Assembly: GCF_024806495.1 (NCBI RefSeq)
Contig: NZ_JANUFF010000007.1
Location: forward strand, 62,001-126,000
Length of the DNA: 64,000 bases
Direction: 5' to 3'
From: Chryseobacterium sp. JUb7
GTDB lineage: Bacteria > Bacteroidota > Bacteroidia > Flavobacteriales > Weeksellaceae
Position 1 is the stretch's first letter, and each line of letters starts with the position of its first letter. Position numbers and translations under genes: made by a program. The notes beneath the pieces are model-generated. The model was not told where the DNA came from. It saw only the letters and a list, made by a program, of their open reading frames with translations, and did not search any database. Positions 51,712 through 60,380 of this stretch are shown piece by piece.

Positions 51712-52701
51712 CTAGCTCACAAGCAGGCTGCATCCTCGAATATCCGAATGATCTATTCTCCCCAATACCTGAAACTTGCCGCCGGGAAGCGTTTTTCCCA
51801 AATCCTGAGTGGCGATGAAAGCACACGAATGGATATTGGCGAGATCAATTATATTAACTGCTCCTGTTCTTCCTTCTTTTTCATAACTAAAAGGGTCTTC
51901 GGCATTTCTAACCAGAATCCTCATCCAACCCGGACATTCATAAATATTTTGTCCTAAAGAATAGGCTTGCGAAAGAAGCTCTGTCATTGAATATTCAGAA
52001 TAAATTTTATCTGTTTTAAAACCGTCCTTTAAAATTTTTAATAATTCATCTTTGGTCATCTCTTCTTTTCTCCCTTTCATTCCTCCGGTTTCAATAACTA
52101 CGAGATTTTCTAAAAAGTTCAGTGAATCTTCACTCCTTTCAGCCTGACAGTAGTCTAAAAAATCCAGCAGAGCAAAGGAAACTCCAAATAGAATTACTTT
52201 TTTATCTTGTAAAGTATTTAACAGTTCAAATAAATCGGAATGATTATAGAGAAAATATCCGTTTTCCGGCTTGGCAGATTTTTTCATTAAGTAATCTACC
52301 ATATATATTAAGGAAGAATTTTGTTTTTCCAGATAGCTTGGCAATAAACCCAGAAAAATAAAATCTTCGGGCTTTCCTATAAAACGGTCAAAGCTTTTGT
52401 AGATACTTTCCTGATAAATACTTTCGTCGGCAATAAAATGTTTGGATAAATTCATCTGTGTCGTTCCGGAACTTTGAAAAAACAGATCTGTTGTCACATT
52501 TTTGTCCAAAACCTGATGATTTTTAAACATCTCAATTGGCAGAAAAGGAATTTTTGTCAGCTCATTAATGTCAGTCGGATTAATTTTTAAAAAATCCACA
52601 AATTTCCTGTACACCTCAATATTTTCGTATTGATAACGGAATGTTTCCAGACAAATATCTATAAAATCCTGCTCTGTACGTATGTTAAATATACTTTTCA
52701 A
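51712..52701 (-). CDS. LuxE/PaaK-type acyl-transferase or acyl-protein synthetase
   Basis: The 329-residue protein matches the LuxE-like branch of adenylate-forming enzymes: PFLPIEMFKNHQV, the nucleotide-binding FFQSSGTTQMNLSKH (near residues 77-92), IETGGMKGRKEEM, the YSEYSMTELLSQAY motif and a C-terminal LGRIDHSDIRGCSL. It would activate a fatty or other acid as acyl-AMP and pass it to a protein cysteine or CoA. The bioluminescence genes luxCDAB are not present, so the natural substrate is unknown. Confidence 0.83.
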   Translation of the reverse strand: MKSIFNIRTEQDFIDICLETFRYQYENIEVYRKFVDFLKINPTDINELTKIPFLPIEMFKNHQVLDKNVTTDLFFQSSGTTQMNLSKHFIADESIYQESIYKSFDRFIGKPEDFIFLGLLPSYLEKQNSSLIYMVDYLMKKSAKPENGYFLYNHSDLFELLNTLQDKKVILFGVSFALLDFLDYCQAERSEDSLNFLENLVVIETGGMKGRKEEMTKDELLKILKDGFKTDKIYSEYSMTELLSQAYSLGQNIYECPGWMRILVRNAEDPFSYEKEGRTGAVNIIDLANIHSCAFIATQDLGKTLPGGKFQVLGRIDHSDIRGCSLLVS

Positions 52702-52865
52702 TGGTCTTTAAAATTATTTTCATGCTGTTTTATGGTCTCAAATTGGATTTGATATAAACGCTAAAACAGTCTTTTAATATTTTTTTAATTTAGGAACAAA
52801 AATTTTGGTCAAATTATTGCTATTATAATTCCGGAATATGGATTAAAAACAGAATGACATCAAAC

Positions 52866-53678
52866 TCATTCGCAAGTTACCTCTTTTATGGGGTAACTTT
52901 TTTTTATGCTTTCTTCAAAAGTTTTCAATTCAAAATCTTTTTCAAAAACACCATACGTAAAGTACGAAATCCAGTCTCCAAGATTGATATATTTTGCGTT
53001 TTCATTAAGGTCCAAAACCATCGGAAGATGCCTGTGTCCGTAAATAAAATAGTCGATCTTCTGAGTTTTCAGTTTTTCTTTGGAATAAATGATCAGAAAT
53101 TCTTTATCCTCCCCTAAAAACTCTTTGTCTTCATCACCAGAAATCATTTTATTTTTCTGTGACATATACAAGGCAATTTTCATGGCAATATCCGGATGCA
53201 GCCATTTGAAAAACCACTGGGCAACAGGATTGGTAAAGACTTTTTTCATTCTTTTATACCCTTTATCTCCGGGGCCCAAACCATCACCATGAGCCAGCAA
53301 AAACTGCTTGCCGCCCATTTCAAAATATTGTTTCTTATAAAAAACCGTACAGCCGATCTCTTCTTCGAGATAATCTTTCATCCAAAGATCGTGGTTTCCT
53401 ACAAAAAAATAAATATGAATTCCCCGGTCCTTCAGTTCTGCAATTTTTCCTAAAACACGGACATACCCTTTTGGAATCACATGCTTCCACTCATGCCAGA
53501 AATCAAACAAATCACCCATTAAAAACAAAACCTGAGCATCCTGCTTGATCTCATCCATCCAACGGATAAATTTCTCCTCACGCACTTTACTTTTTTTCGG
53601 ATCAGGAGCACCAAAATGCTGATCTGAAGCAAAATACACTTTTTTACCAGGTTCTAAATTGATGGTTGTTTTTAACAC
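52866..53678 (-). CDS. lpxH: UDP-2,3-diacylglucosamine diphosphatase (LpxH-like)
   Basis: The 270-residue metallophosphoesterase hydrolyses UDP-2,3-diacylglucosamine to lipid X in lipid A synthesis. All metal motifs are visible: ASDQHFG (D18, H20), MGDLFDFWHEW, VGNHDLWM, AHGDGLG and YGHRHLP. It acts on the inner face of the inner membrane. LpxI or LpxG is not present. Gene queD lies 24 bp upstream on the same strand, though the functions differ. Confidence 0.88.
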   Translation of the reverse strand: MLKTTINLEPGKKVYFASDQHFGAPDPKKSKVREEKFIRWMDEIKQDAQVLFLMGDLFDFWHEWKHVIPKGYVRVLGKIAELKDRGIHIYFFVGNHDLWMKDYLEEEIGCTVFYKKQYFEMGGKQFLLAHGDGLGPGDKGYKRMKKVFTNPVAQWFFKWLHPDIAMKIALYMSQKNKMISGDEDKEFLGEDKEFLIIYSKEKLKTQKIDYFIYGHRHLPMVLDLNENAKYINLGDWISYFTYGVFEKDFELKTFEESIKKSYPIKEVTCE

Positions 53679-53702
53679 CGTTTTGAGTTTTTATTGAGTA
53701 AA

Positions 53703-54149
53703 TTACTGATTATCTTCTGCAAACCACTCTCCGTAAGAGTTTTCTGTTTCGTGAAGTTTAAGATAGGCCAAAGAAATTCCTTCCGGAAGTTTTGACTTAA
53801 TTTTTGCTGCGATCGCGTATAACATATTCTCGCAAGTAGGCTGAAAAGTACAATAAATCACTTTATGCCCCTGATCTTCTAAACTTTCACCCAGTTCTTT
53901 ATGAGGTGACAGTCCGTTGATCAACACGGCATGATCCCAGACATCCACAATTTCAGACTTTACGATGCTTTTGATATCTCCAAAATCCACTACCATCCCA
54001 TTCTTAGGGTTCTCCAAATCATTTACAGGCTTCCCTTTCACTGTCACAAACAGCTTATAAGAATGCCCGTGCATATTTTTACATTTTCCGTCATAATTAT
54101 ACAGCACATGTGCCGTTTCGAATGTAAAAATTTTTGTAATACGTATCAT
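53703..54149 (-). CDS. queD: 6-carboxy-5,6,7,8-tetrahydropterin synthase
   Basis: The 148-residue zinc enzyme converts dihydroneopterin triphosphate into 6-carboxytetrahydropterin for queuosine, and belongs to the PTPS family. Seen: zinc histidines H14, H27 and H29 (FETAHVLYNYDGKCKNMHGHS in part), catalytic C23, the DFGDIK motif, WDHAVLING and the final HETENSYGEWF. The other queuosine genes (queC, queE, queF) are not in the window. It is clustered with lpxH and the thioesterase in a leftward set. Confidence 0.93.
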   Translation of the reverse strand: MIRITKIFTFETAHVLYNYDGKCKNMHGHSYKLFVTVKGKPVNDLENPKNGMVVDFGDIKSIVKSEIVDVWDHAVLINGLSPHKELGESLEDQGHKVIYCTFQPTCENMLYAIAAKIKSKLPEGISLAYLKLHETENSYGEWFAEDNQ

Positions 54150-54218
54150 AATGCAAAGATAGGATAAAAGAGGTTAAAAGAAAAAAGCTTAACATATATG
54201 ACTTTTTCCTGAGTCAGG

Positions 54219-54602
54219 TTATAATGTATCCAACCAATCACCTTCCAGTCTTTTCACTCTTTTAGTTTCTTTATCCACAAAAACCCAAAGTGTCAGAGAA
54301 TCCACAACCAGCTGGTCATTGCAGTAAAACTCTACTTTTCTTGGCTGACGAATTCCTTCGGGAGATTTCGGATATGTTTTTATCGTCATAATATCTCCTA
54401 AATACACCTGCTTTTTGTATTGAATATGATGATCGAGAAGCATCCAGATATCATTAGGAAAATCGGTTTTATGTTTCACAAAATCCCAATGCTCACCTGC
54501 AATTTCTTCTACCCAATGAACATACTGAACATTATTCACATGATTATTTCCGTCAATATATTCTTTTGTTACCTGTATTTGTTTTTCAAAAATCAAACTC
54601 AT
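54219..54602 (-). CDS. Acyl-CoA thioesterase, 4HBT/FadM type
   Basis: The 127-residue hotdog-fold enzyme hydrolyses acyl-CoA thioesters. Seen: FEKQIQVTKEYIDGNNHVNNVQYVHWVEEIA in parts (YIDGNNHVNN, the catalytic region), HWDFVKH, LLDHHIQYKKQVYLGD and SLTLWVFVDKETKRVKRL. Start 54602 (MSLIFEKQIQVT) is chosen because the extra seven residues of the ATG at 54623 do not fit the hotdog start. Chain-length preference is unknown. It lies 70 bp upstream of queD. Confidence 0.85.
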   Translation of the reverse strand: MSLIFEKQIQVTKEYIDGNNHVNNVQYVHWVEEIAGEHWDFVKHKTDFPNDIWMLLDHHIQYKKQVYLGDIMTIKTYPKSPEGIRQPRKVEFYCNDQLVVDSLTLWVFVDKETKRVKRLEGDWLDTL

Positions 54603-54641
54603 CTTCGTCAAATATTTACTCAAAAATAGCTATAAAAAGGA

Positions 54642-54668
54642 AAAACCTCCCCAAAACAGAGAGGTTTT
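54642..54668 (-). terminator. Terminator after aceA
   Basis: AAAACCTC pairs with GAGGTTTT across 11 bases with T-rich sequence on the minus strand. It lies about 190 bp beyond the aceA stop, upstream of the thioesterase gene. Confidence 0.6.
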
Positions 54669-54710
54669 AACAATAAAATTTATTTAAAATGGAACTTTTT
54701 AATAACCTTT

Positions 54711-54737
54711 TATGACTGTTGGTAAATCGCAAAGGCG
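54711..54737. repeat. CGCAAAGGCG repeat, copy 2
   Basis: TATGACTGTT followed by a short spacer and ATCGCAAAGGCG matches 29984-30010. A related AAGGCGCAAGG and a hairpin ATTTTATC/GATAAAAT follow before aceA. The gap 54603-54853 holds no gene. Confidence 0.55.
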
Positions 54738-54853
54738 CAAAAATATTATAAATTGTATATTTTAAGGCGCAAGGATTTTATCTTCGATAAAATTTACACT
54801 TATCTTACATTGACAATCATTGATTTTCTTGTGTTAAATCCCGGCACTTATAC

Positions 54854-56134
54854 TTAATGAAACTGTGCTGTTTCTGTAGAGTCCTTCATCGCAACTGTTG
54901 CAGAAGAACCATTGGTTACAACATTCTGCACCTCGTCAAAATATCCTGTCCCTACAAAAGACTGATGCTTCACCGCTCTGAAACCCTGTTTTTGCAAAGC
55001 AAATTCTCGTTCCTGCAATTCAGAATATCCAGCCATTCCTTTTTCTTTATATGCTAAAGCCAGTTCAAACATCGCCGTATTCAATGCATGAAAACCTGCT
55101 AAAGTGATAAACTGGAATTTGTACCCCATTTTTGCCAATTCTTCTCTAAAATTTAACATTTCATCGACACTTAATCTCGCCGCCCAGTTAAAAGAGGGTG
55201 AACAGTTATAAGCCAACATTTTCCCTGGAAATTTCGCATGAATTCCTTCAGCAAATTTTCTGGCCTGTTCCAGATCAGGATTTGAAGTCTCCATCCAGAT
55301 CAAATCCGCATACGGAGCGTAGGATAAACCTCTGTCAATTCCCTGCTCTACTCCATTTTTCACCATATAAAAGCCTTCGGAAGTTCTTTCACCTGTTACA
55401 AATTTTTTGTCCCTTTCATCAATATCTGACGTCAGTAAATCTGCTGCATCGGCATCTGTTCTGGCTATAATTAAACTTGGCACACCCAAAACGTCTGCTG
55501 CCAAACGGGCCGCAATCAATTTATTAATTGCTTCCTGAGTCGGAACCAGTACTTTTCCACCTAAATGACCACATTTTTTTGCAGAAGACAACTGATCTTC
55601 AAAATGGACTGCGGCAGCTCCGGCTTCAATCATTTGCTTCATCAATTCATAAGCATTCAGATTTCCTCCGAAACCAGCTTCGGCATCTGCAATAATCGGA
55701 ACCAAATATTCTTTTTCAACACCACCGTTCACCGATTGAATCTGATCAGCTCTCAACAAAGCATTGTTTATTTTTTTAACGACAGAAGGCACCGAATTTG
55801 CCGGATACAGAGACTGATCAGGGTACATTTCACCTGATAAATTTGCATCTGCTGCAACCTGCCATCCTGAAAGATAAATCGCTTCCAGACCTGCATCAAC
55901 CTCCTGTACGGCCTGATTTCCAGTTAATGCTCCCAATCCGGCCACAAAATCCTGATTATTGAGTTGAGTCCAGAATTTCTTAGACATTTCAGTTGCAATC
56001 GTATACTCTAATTTATAAGAACCGCGAAGTTTTAACACTTCTTCTGCTGTGTAAGGCCTTTTTACACCATTCCAACGTGGATTTTCCAGCCAGTCTTTTT
56101 CTATTTCCTGAATTTGTTCTTGTCTTGTTTTCAT
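54854..56134 (-). CDS. aceA: Isocitrate lyase
   Basis: The 426-residue enzyme cleaves isocitrate to glyoxylate and succinate in the glyoxylate shunt, allowing growth on acetate and fatty acids. Seen: the active-site KKCGH motif with catalytic C188, the metal-binding [30 protein letters not shown] in parts, and [13 protein letters not shown]. It is the second gene of an aceBA unit, 116 bp after malate synthase. Regulation is probably by the divergent ScfR-type protein. Confidence 0.97.
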   Translation of the reverse strand: MKTRQEQIQEIEKDWLENPRWNGVKRPYTAEEVLKLRGSYKLEYTIATEMSKKFWTQLNNQDFVAGLGALTGNQAVQEVDAGLEAIYLSGWQVAADANLSGEMYPDQSLYPANSVPSVVKKINNALLRADQIQSVNGGVEKEYLVPIIADAEAGFGGNLNAYELMKQMIEAGAAAVHFEDQLSSAKKCGHLGGKVLVPTQEAINKLIAARLAADVLGVPSLIIARTDADAADLLTSDIDERDKKFVTGERTSEGFYMVKNGVEQGIDRGLSYAPYADLIWMETSNPDLEQARKFAEGIHAKFPGKMLAYNCSPSFNWAARLSVDEMLNFREELAKMGYKFQFITLAGFHALNTAMFELALAYKEKGMAGYSELQEREFALQKQGFRAVKHQSFVGTGYFDEVQNVVTNGSSATVAMKDSTETAQFH

Positions 56135-56193
56135 AATATTTTTGGTTTAGTTAATTGTTGCCAGTTGTTAGTGATTAGTTCTTAGTTGATAAA

Positions 56194-56230
56194 TTCTCGA
56201 TACGATTTTTCAAAATCTACCCGAGGTGAC
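56194..56230. repeat. Hairpin repeat between aceB and aceA
   Basis: CTCGATACGATTTTT and CAAAATCTACCCGAG form an imperfect hairpin (TTCTCGA... GAGGTGAC) in the 116-bp spacer. It resembles the short intergenic repeat families seen elsewhere in the window; it may also affect mRNA stability. Confidence 0.4.
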
Positions 56231-56250
56231 GGTTTGGTTATTATCTCTTT

Positions 56251-57825
56251 TTAAATAAAAGGATACGCTTTCAGTGTCAGAAATTCTTCAAAGTTTTCAC
56301 AAAAAATCAGTTCATTGAAAAGTTCTTTAGCCAGATTGAATTTTCCATTTTTGAAACGCTGTTCACCCACATATTTTTCAATTCTTTCCAATTCTTCAAA
56401 TTCCCATTGAAGAACCATCTCCCTTGTTAATGTTCGGTCATCACTTAAAACCGCTTCATTTTTCAGCCATTGCCAAATCTGCGTTCTTGAAATTTCCGCC
56501 GTTGCCGCATCTTCCATCAGATTATAAATGGCTGCTGCTCCAATTCCCATTAGCCAGGATTCGATATATAAAATGCCGACATTGATATTTTTCCGAACAC
56601 CCTTTTCGGAGATTTCACCTTTGGAGATTTCCAGTAAATCATTTTCAGTAATCTGATAATTAAATTTTTTATCAATCTGATTTTTCGAAGGCATCCACTG
56701 GTCAAAAATATCTTTCGCTACAGAAACCAAGGCAGGATGTGCCACCCAAGTTCCGTCGTGACCGTTTTTCACTTCTCTTTCTTTATCATTTCTCACTTTT
56801 CCAAACGCCTGACTGTTTGCTTCATAATCATTTTTAATTGGAATCTGAGCTGCCATTCCTCCGATGGCATGAACATTTCTTTTATGACAAATTTCAATTA
56901 CCCTTTTAGAATAAGCACTCATAAAAGGAGAGGTCATTGTCACCTGATCACGATCCGGAACAATAAATTCAGGAAGGTTTCTGAATTTTTTAATGAAAGA
57001 AAAAATATAATCCCAACGCCCGCAATTCAATCCCGAGCTATGATCCTTCAGTTCAAACAAAATTTCGTCAATTTGAAAAGATGCCGTGATGGTTTCAATT
57101 AAAACCGTGGATTTGACTGTTCCTTGAGGAATTTCCAGATAATTTTGAGAAAACACAAAAACGTCATTCCACCATCTCGCTTCTTTATAATGCTCTAATT
57201 TTGGAAGATAAAAATAAGGGCCACTTCCGTTTTCCAATAGCTGTTTTACATTTTTGAAAAAATAAATTCCAAAATCAATTAACGACGCCGATGCTTCTTC
57301 ATTATTAATTTCAATATGTTTTTCATTTAAATGCAAACCGCGTGGACGAACCAGTAAAACAGCCGTTTTATCATTCAGTTTGTAGGATTTCCCCTGTTCC
57401 CCTGTAAAATCAATCTGTCGATTAATTGCGTCAGAAAGATTGATCTGCCCTTCCATACAGTTTTTCCAAGTCGGCGCATTGCTGTCTTCAAAATCCGCCA
57501 TAAACGTTGAAGCTCCGGAATTCAGAGCATTAATGATCATTTTCCGGTCAACCGGTCCTGTAATTTCCACTCTTCTATCCAATAAATCCTCAGGAAGCGG
57601 GGCACACACCCAATCTCCATGCCTGATTTCTATTGTTTCAGATAAAAATTCCGGAAGAACTCCCTGATCGAATTCGAGCTGAGTTTTTTTTCTTTCTTCT
57701 AAAAGTTGTAACCTTCTTTGATTAAAGTTCTGATGAAGCTCAACTAAAAAATCGATTAAATCATGAGTAAAAAGTTCTTCAAACTGCTGTTGTGACTTTA
57801 TTTTTAATTGCGTCTTGGTTTCCAT
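56251..57825 (-). CDS. aceB: Malate synthase A
   Basis: The 524-residue enzyme joins glyoxylate and acetyl-CoA to form malate. Seen: FMADFEDSNAPTWKNCMEGQ in parts (FMADFEDSNAPTW), VRPRGLHLNEKH, the active-site GRWDYIFSFIKK and a late GTWVAHPALVSVAKDIFDQW in parts. The length is that of the bacterial A form. It is the first gene of aceBA, with a leftward -7 element (57861-57854) and a GCGA-N4-TCGC palindrome at its -33 region. Confidence 0.97.
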   Translation of the reverse strand: METKTQLKIKSQQQFEELFTHDLIDFLVELHQNFNQRRLQLLEERKKTQLEFDQGVLPEFLSETIEIRHGDWVCAPLPEDLLDRRVEITGPVDRKMIINALNSGASTFMADFEDSNAPTWKNCMEGQINLSDAINRQIDFTGEQGKSYKLNDKTAVLLVRPRGLHLNEKHIEINNEEASASLIDFGIYFFKNVKQLLENGSGPYFYLPKLEHYKEARWWNDVFVFSQNYLEIPQGTVKSTVLIETITASFQIDEILFELKDHSSGLNCGRWDYIFSFIKKFRNLPEFIVPDRDQVTMTSPFMSAYSKRVIEICHKRNVHAIGGMAAQIPIKNDYEANSQAFGKVRNDKEREVKNGHDGTWVAHPALVSVAKDIFDQWMPSKNQIDKKFNYQITENDLLEISKGEISEKGVRKNINVGILYIESWLMGIGAAAIYNLMEDAATAEISRTQIWQWLKNEAVLSDDRTLTREMVLQWEFEELERIEKYVGEQRFKNGKFNLAKELFNELIFCENFEEFLTLKAYPFI

Positions 57826-57853
57826 AACGTATTGATTTTGTGATTCGACATTA

Positions 57854-57861
57854 CAAACCTA
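57854..57861 (-). promoter_or_regulatory. -7 element of aceB promoter
   Basis: Read leftwards this is TAGGTTTG, an exact TAnnTTTG match, 29 bases before the aceB ATG at 57825. The palindrome at 57881-57894 covers the expected -33 position. Confidence 0.6.
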
Positions 57862-57880
57862 AATAAAAATTTTCACATAC

Positions 57881-57894
57881 AGCGAACGTTCGCT
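57881..57894. promoter_or_regulatory. Palindromic operator 1 (AGCGAACGTTCGCT)
   Basis: A 14-bp perfect palindrome with GCGA-N4-TCGC at its core, at the -33 region of the leftward aceB promoter. It is a likely binding site for the divergent ScfR/RamB-type regulator. Confidence 0.7.
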
Positions 57895-57917
57895 AAATTT
57901 ATTTTTAAAATTATTAT

Positions 57918-57929
57918 GCGAAAAATCGC
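57918..57929. promoter_or_regulatory. Palindromic operator 2 (GCGAAAAATCGC)
   Basis: Same GCGA-N4-TCGC form as operator 1, centred 36 bp away, at the -33 region of the rightward regulator promoter. It would allow the regulator to control its own gene. Confidence 0.6.
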
Positions 57930-57939
57930 TTCTAAATAT

Positions 57940-57947
57940 TATATTTG
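57940..57947 (+). promoter_or_regulatory. -7 element of the ScfR-type gene (TATATTTG)
   Basis: An exact TAnnTTTG match ends four bases before the ATG at 57952, implying a leaderless or very short leader. Confidence 0.6.
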
Positions 57948-57951
57948 AATT

Positions 57952-59433
57952 ATGAATTCTGACAGCGACTTTATTAAAACGGTTTTCGGGCTAAAACTGA
58001 AACAGCAAAGGCAAAAAAAAAACTGGTCTCTGCAGGACCTTGCTGTAAAAACAGGATTATCAAAATCTTATCTCAATGAAATTGAAAACGGTAAAAAATA
58101 TCCGAAGCATGATAAAATAATTCAGCTTTCAGAATCTCTGAATTGTACTTTCGATGATCTGGTATCTACAAAACTGGATAAAAGCCTGGCCCCTTTCAAT
58201 GAAATACTGCAATCAGATTTTTTTAAAGAAGTCCCTTTAGATCTTTTCGGGATCAATAAAAATAACCTTATAAGCATCATCAGTGACGCGCCTAAAAAAG
58301 TAACCGCTTTTATTAACGCGCTGATAGAAATTTCGCAAAACTATAATTTAGGAAAAGAGCGGTTTTATTTTGCAGTATTACGTTCATTTCAGGAGTTATA
58401 TGACAATTATTTCCCTGACATTGAGAAGAAAGCCATGCAGTTTTCTATAGAAAACCAACTTGAAATCAGCAAAAAATTACAATCCGACGCTTTGAAAAAT
58501 ATTTTGACTGAAAAATTCGGTTATACCGTTCAATCAGAAAATTTTGAACAATATGGAACGCTGGATAATCTTCGTTCTTTATTTATACCTGAAAAAAAAT
58601 TACTGCTTTTAAATAAAAAGCTGGAACAAGATCAGGAAATTTTTATTCTCGCCAAAGAAACAGGATTTAATGTTTTAGAATTAAAAAACCGTCCAAATAC
58701 CTATTCATGGCTCGATTTCGGAAGTTTTGAAGAGATTCTAAATAACTTTTACGCATCTTATTTCGCAGGAGCTTTATTAATTTCAAAAACAAAAACGATT
58801 GAGAAAACTTCAGAATTTTTCTTACAAAACGATTGGAAACCTATTAATTTTGAAAATTTAATTGAAGAATTTACCAATTCACCTGAAACATTTTACTACC
58901 GATTAACGAATATTCTTTCTTCTGAGCTAGGCATTAAAGATCTTTTTTATTTATGTCTGGTAAAGAAGAAAAACACCGATAAAATACAGATTTTAAAAGA
59001 GCTACACTTAAACCATCAACAGGCGCCTCATGCCAATGCGACCAATGAGCATTATTGCAGAAGATGGATCGCAGTAAAAAATCTACACCATTTAAAGGAA
59101 AATGAAACATTAACGGATGCACAGATTTCCCATTACAAAGATCAGGGAGTAAGCTATCTCGTGATTTCAACATCACAAAGAAATCCCTTTTCTGACGGCA
59201 GCAACCGAAGTTATTGTTTAGGTATCCTATTAAATTCTCAGACCATCAAAAAAATCAATTTTATAAAATCACCTACCCTTAAAACTATCAATGTTGGAGT
59301 AACCTGTGAGTCGTGCAGCATTGCTGATTGCGAAGTAAGGCAGGCTTCACCGATTCGACTGGAAAAAGAATATTTTAATGTCAGCATGAAAAATGCAGTC
59401 GAAAAAATAAAAAAAGATTTTATTGATTATTAA
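57952..59433 (+). CDS. ScfR/RamB-type XRE regulator of acetate metabolism
   Basis: The 493-residue protein has an XRE helix-turn-helix (residues 14-66, WSLQDLAVKTGLSKSYLNEI), a large middle related to the ImmA/IrrE-like part of RamB, and a C-terminal DUF2083-type end with cysteines C452, C455 and C460 (VTCESCSIADCEVR). The HExxH peptidase site seen in some relatives is replaced by AKETGF, so no protease activity is expected. RamB controls glyoxylate genes in Corynebacterium, which matches its position opposite aceB. The two palindromes are the probable operators. Confidence 0.82.
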   Translation: MNSDSDFIKTVFGLKLKQQRQKKNWSLQDLAVKTGLSKSYLNEIENGKKYPKHDKIIQLSESLNCTFDDLVSTKLDKSLAPFNEILQSDFFKEVPLDLFGINKNNLISIISDAPKKVTAFINALIEISQNYNLGKERFYFAVLRSFQELYDNYFPDIEKKAMQFSIENQLEISKKLQSDALKNILTEKFGYTVQSENFEQYGTLDNLRSLFIPEKKLLLLNKKLEQDQEIFILAKETGFNVLELKNRPNTYSWLDFGSFEEILNNFYASYFAGALLISKTKTIEKTSEFFLQNDWKPINFENLIEEFTNSPETFYYRLTNILSSELGIKDLFYLCLVKKKNTDKIQILKELHLNHQQAPHANATNEHYCRRWIAVKNLHHLKENETLTDAQISHYKDQGVSYLVISTSQRNPFSDGSNRSYCLGILLNSQTIKKINFIKSPTLKTINVGVTCESCSIADCEVRQASPIRLEKEYFNVSMKNAVEKIKKDFIDY

Positions 59434-59695
59434 GCATTTTCAGGTTTAAACTTACATAAGTTCGTCAAAAAACCACAAAAACATTCTAAAATTCTAAAAA
59501 AGTATATTAGACAGAACATCATTTTTTTTAATTTATATTTTTTACCGATAAAATTAAAAAACCAAATCAAATAAATCAAAATAACACCAATTAACTAACA
59601 TTAAGAAAAATATTTTAATAAAAACGATATTAAAATACGAAAATCACAAAACTTAGAAATATTTAATTTAATTTTGTAGAAAATTTTAAACACAA
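59434..59695. other. 262-bp AT-rich spacer before comF
   Basis: No ORF, repeat or strong hairpin is seen. A TAATTTTG element (59669-59676) near its end is a possible comF promoter; no clear TTG partner. Confidence 0.5.
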
Positions 59696-60349
59696 ATGTT
59701 CCTTGATATATTTTTTCCGAATCGGTGTTTACACTGCAACAGAATTATTGAGCATAATCTAGTCTGTTGTAATGTATGCTTTGAAAAAATTCATTTCACC
59801 AATTTTGAATTTTCGGAAGATAATATTGTCAAAGAAAAATGTAAAACCTTTTTTCCGGTAGAAGCTGCCTCTGCTTTGCTGCATTTTGAGAAAAACAGTC
59901 TGACCCGGAAAATAATACACGAATTAAAGTACAGAAACAGAGAAAATATAGGAAAAGTTCTGGCAAACTGGACTACAGAGCGCTTAGATTTCAGACACAA
60001 TCTACCCGATTTGTTGGTAACCATACCTTTACATGAAAGAAAATTAAGACAAAGGGGATACAATCAATTGCACACATTTACTGAAACTTTATCTGAGTTT
60101 TATAATCTTCCCTTCGATCATCAACTGATAAAAAAAAATTACAACTCTAAGGCTCAGGCTTTACAAAATAAAAAACACCGCCTAAAAACAGAAAACTTAT
60201 TTTCACTCAACAAAAACCTCTCCGGCAAGCATATCCTTTTAATAGATGATGTATTTACCACAGGAAACACCATCGCATCAGTAGCATGGGAAATTCTTAA
60301 ATCCGGTGATAATAAAGTAAGTGTTCTGGTGATGGCAATGGATGAATAA
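59696..60349 (+). CDS. comF: ComF family phosphoribosyltransferase-like protein
   Basis: The 217-residue protein has the ComF layout: an N-terminal zinc-ribbon-like cysteine set (NRCLHCNRIIEHNLVCCNVC), an ELKYRNRENIGKVLANW helix, VTIPLHERKLRQRGYNQ, and a PRPP-binding loop LLIDDVFTTGNTI near the C-terminus. Relatives are needed for natural DNA uptake in some bacteria, but the enzyme reaction is not known. The following secreted-protein gene starts 31 bp after the stop. Confidence 0.9.
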   Translation: MFLDIFFPNRCLHCNRIIEHNLVCCNVCFEKIHFTNFEFSEDNIVKEKCKTFFPVEAASALLHFEKNSLTRKIIHELKYRNRENIGKVLANWTTERLDFRHNLPDLLVTIPLHERKLRQRGYNQLHTFTETLSEFYNLPFDHQLIKKNYNSKAQALQNKKHRLKTENLFSLNKNLSGKHILLIDDVFTTGNTIASVAWEILKSGDNKVSVLVMAMDE

Positions 60350-60380
60350 ACAATTATTAATCAATAAAAAACAACACGTA

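Noticed and set aside
52876-52902. Hairpin GTTACC...GGTAAC with T run on the plus strand, inside the 3' end of lpxH
   Set aside because: It is in coding sequence, faces the wrong way for lpxH, and no plus-strand gene or promoter precedes it.
57952-59433. Active ImmA/IrrE peptidase in the ScfR-type protein
   Set aside because: The HExxH position reads AKETGF; no metal-binding histidines remain.
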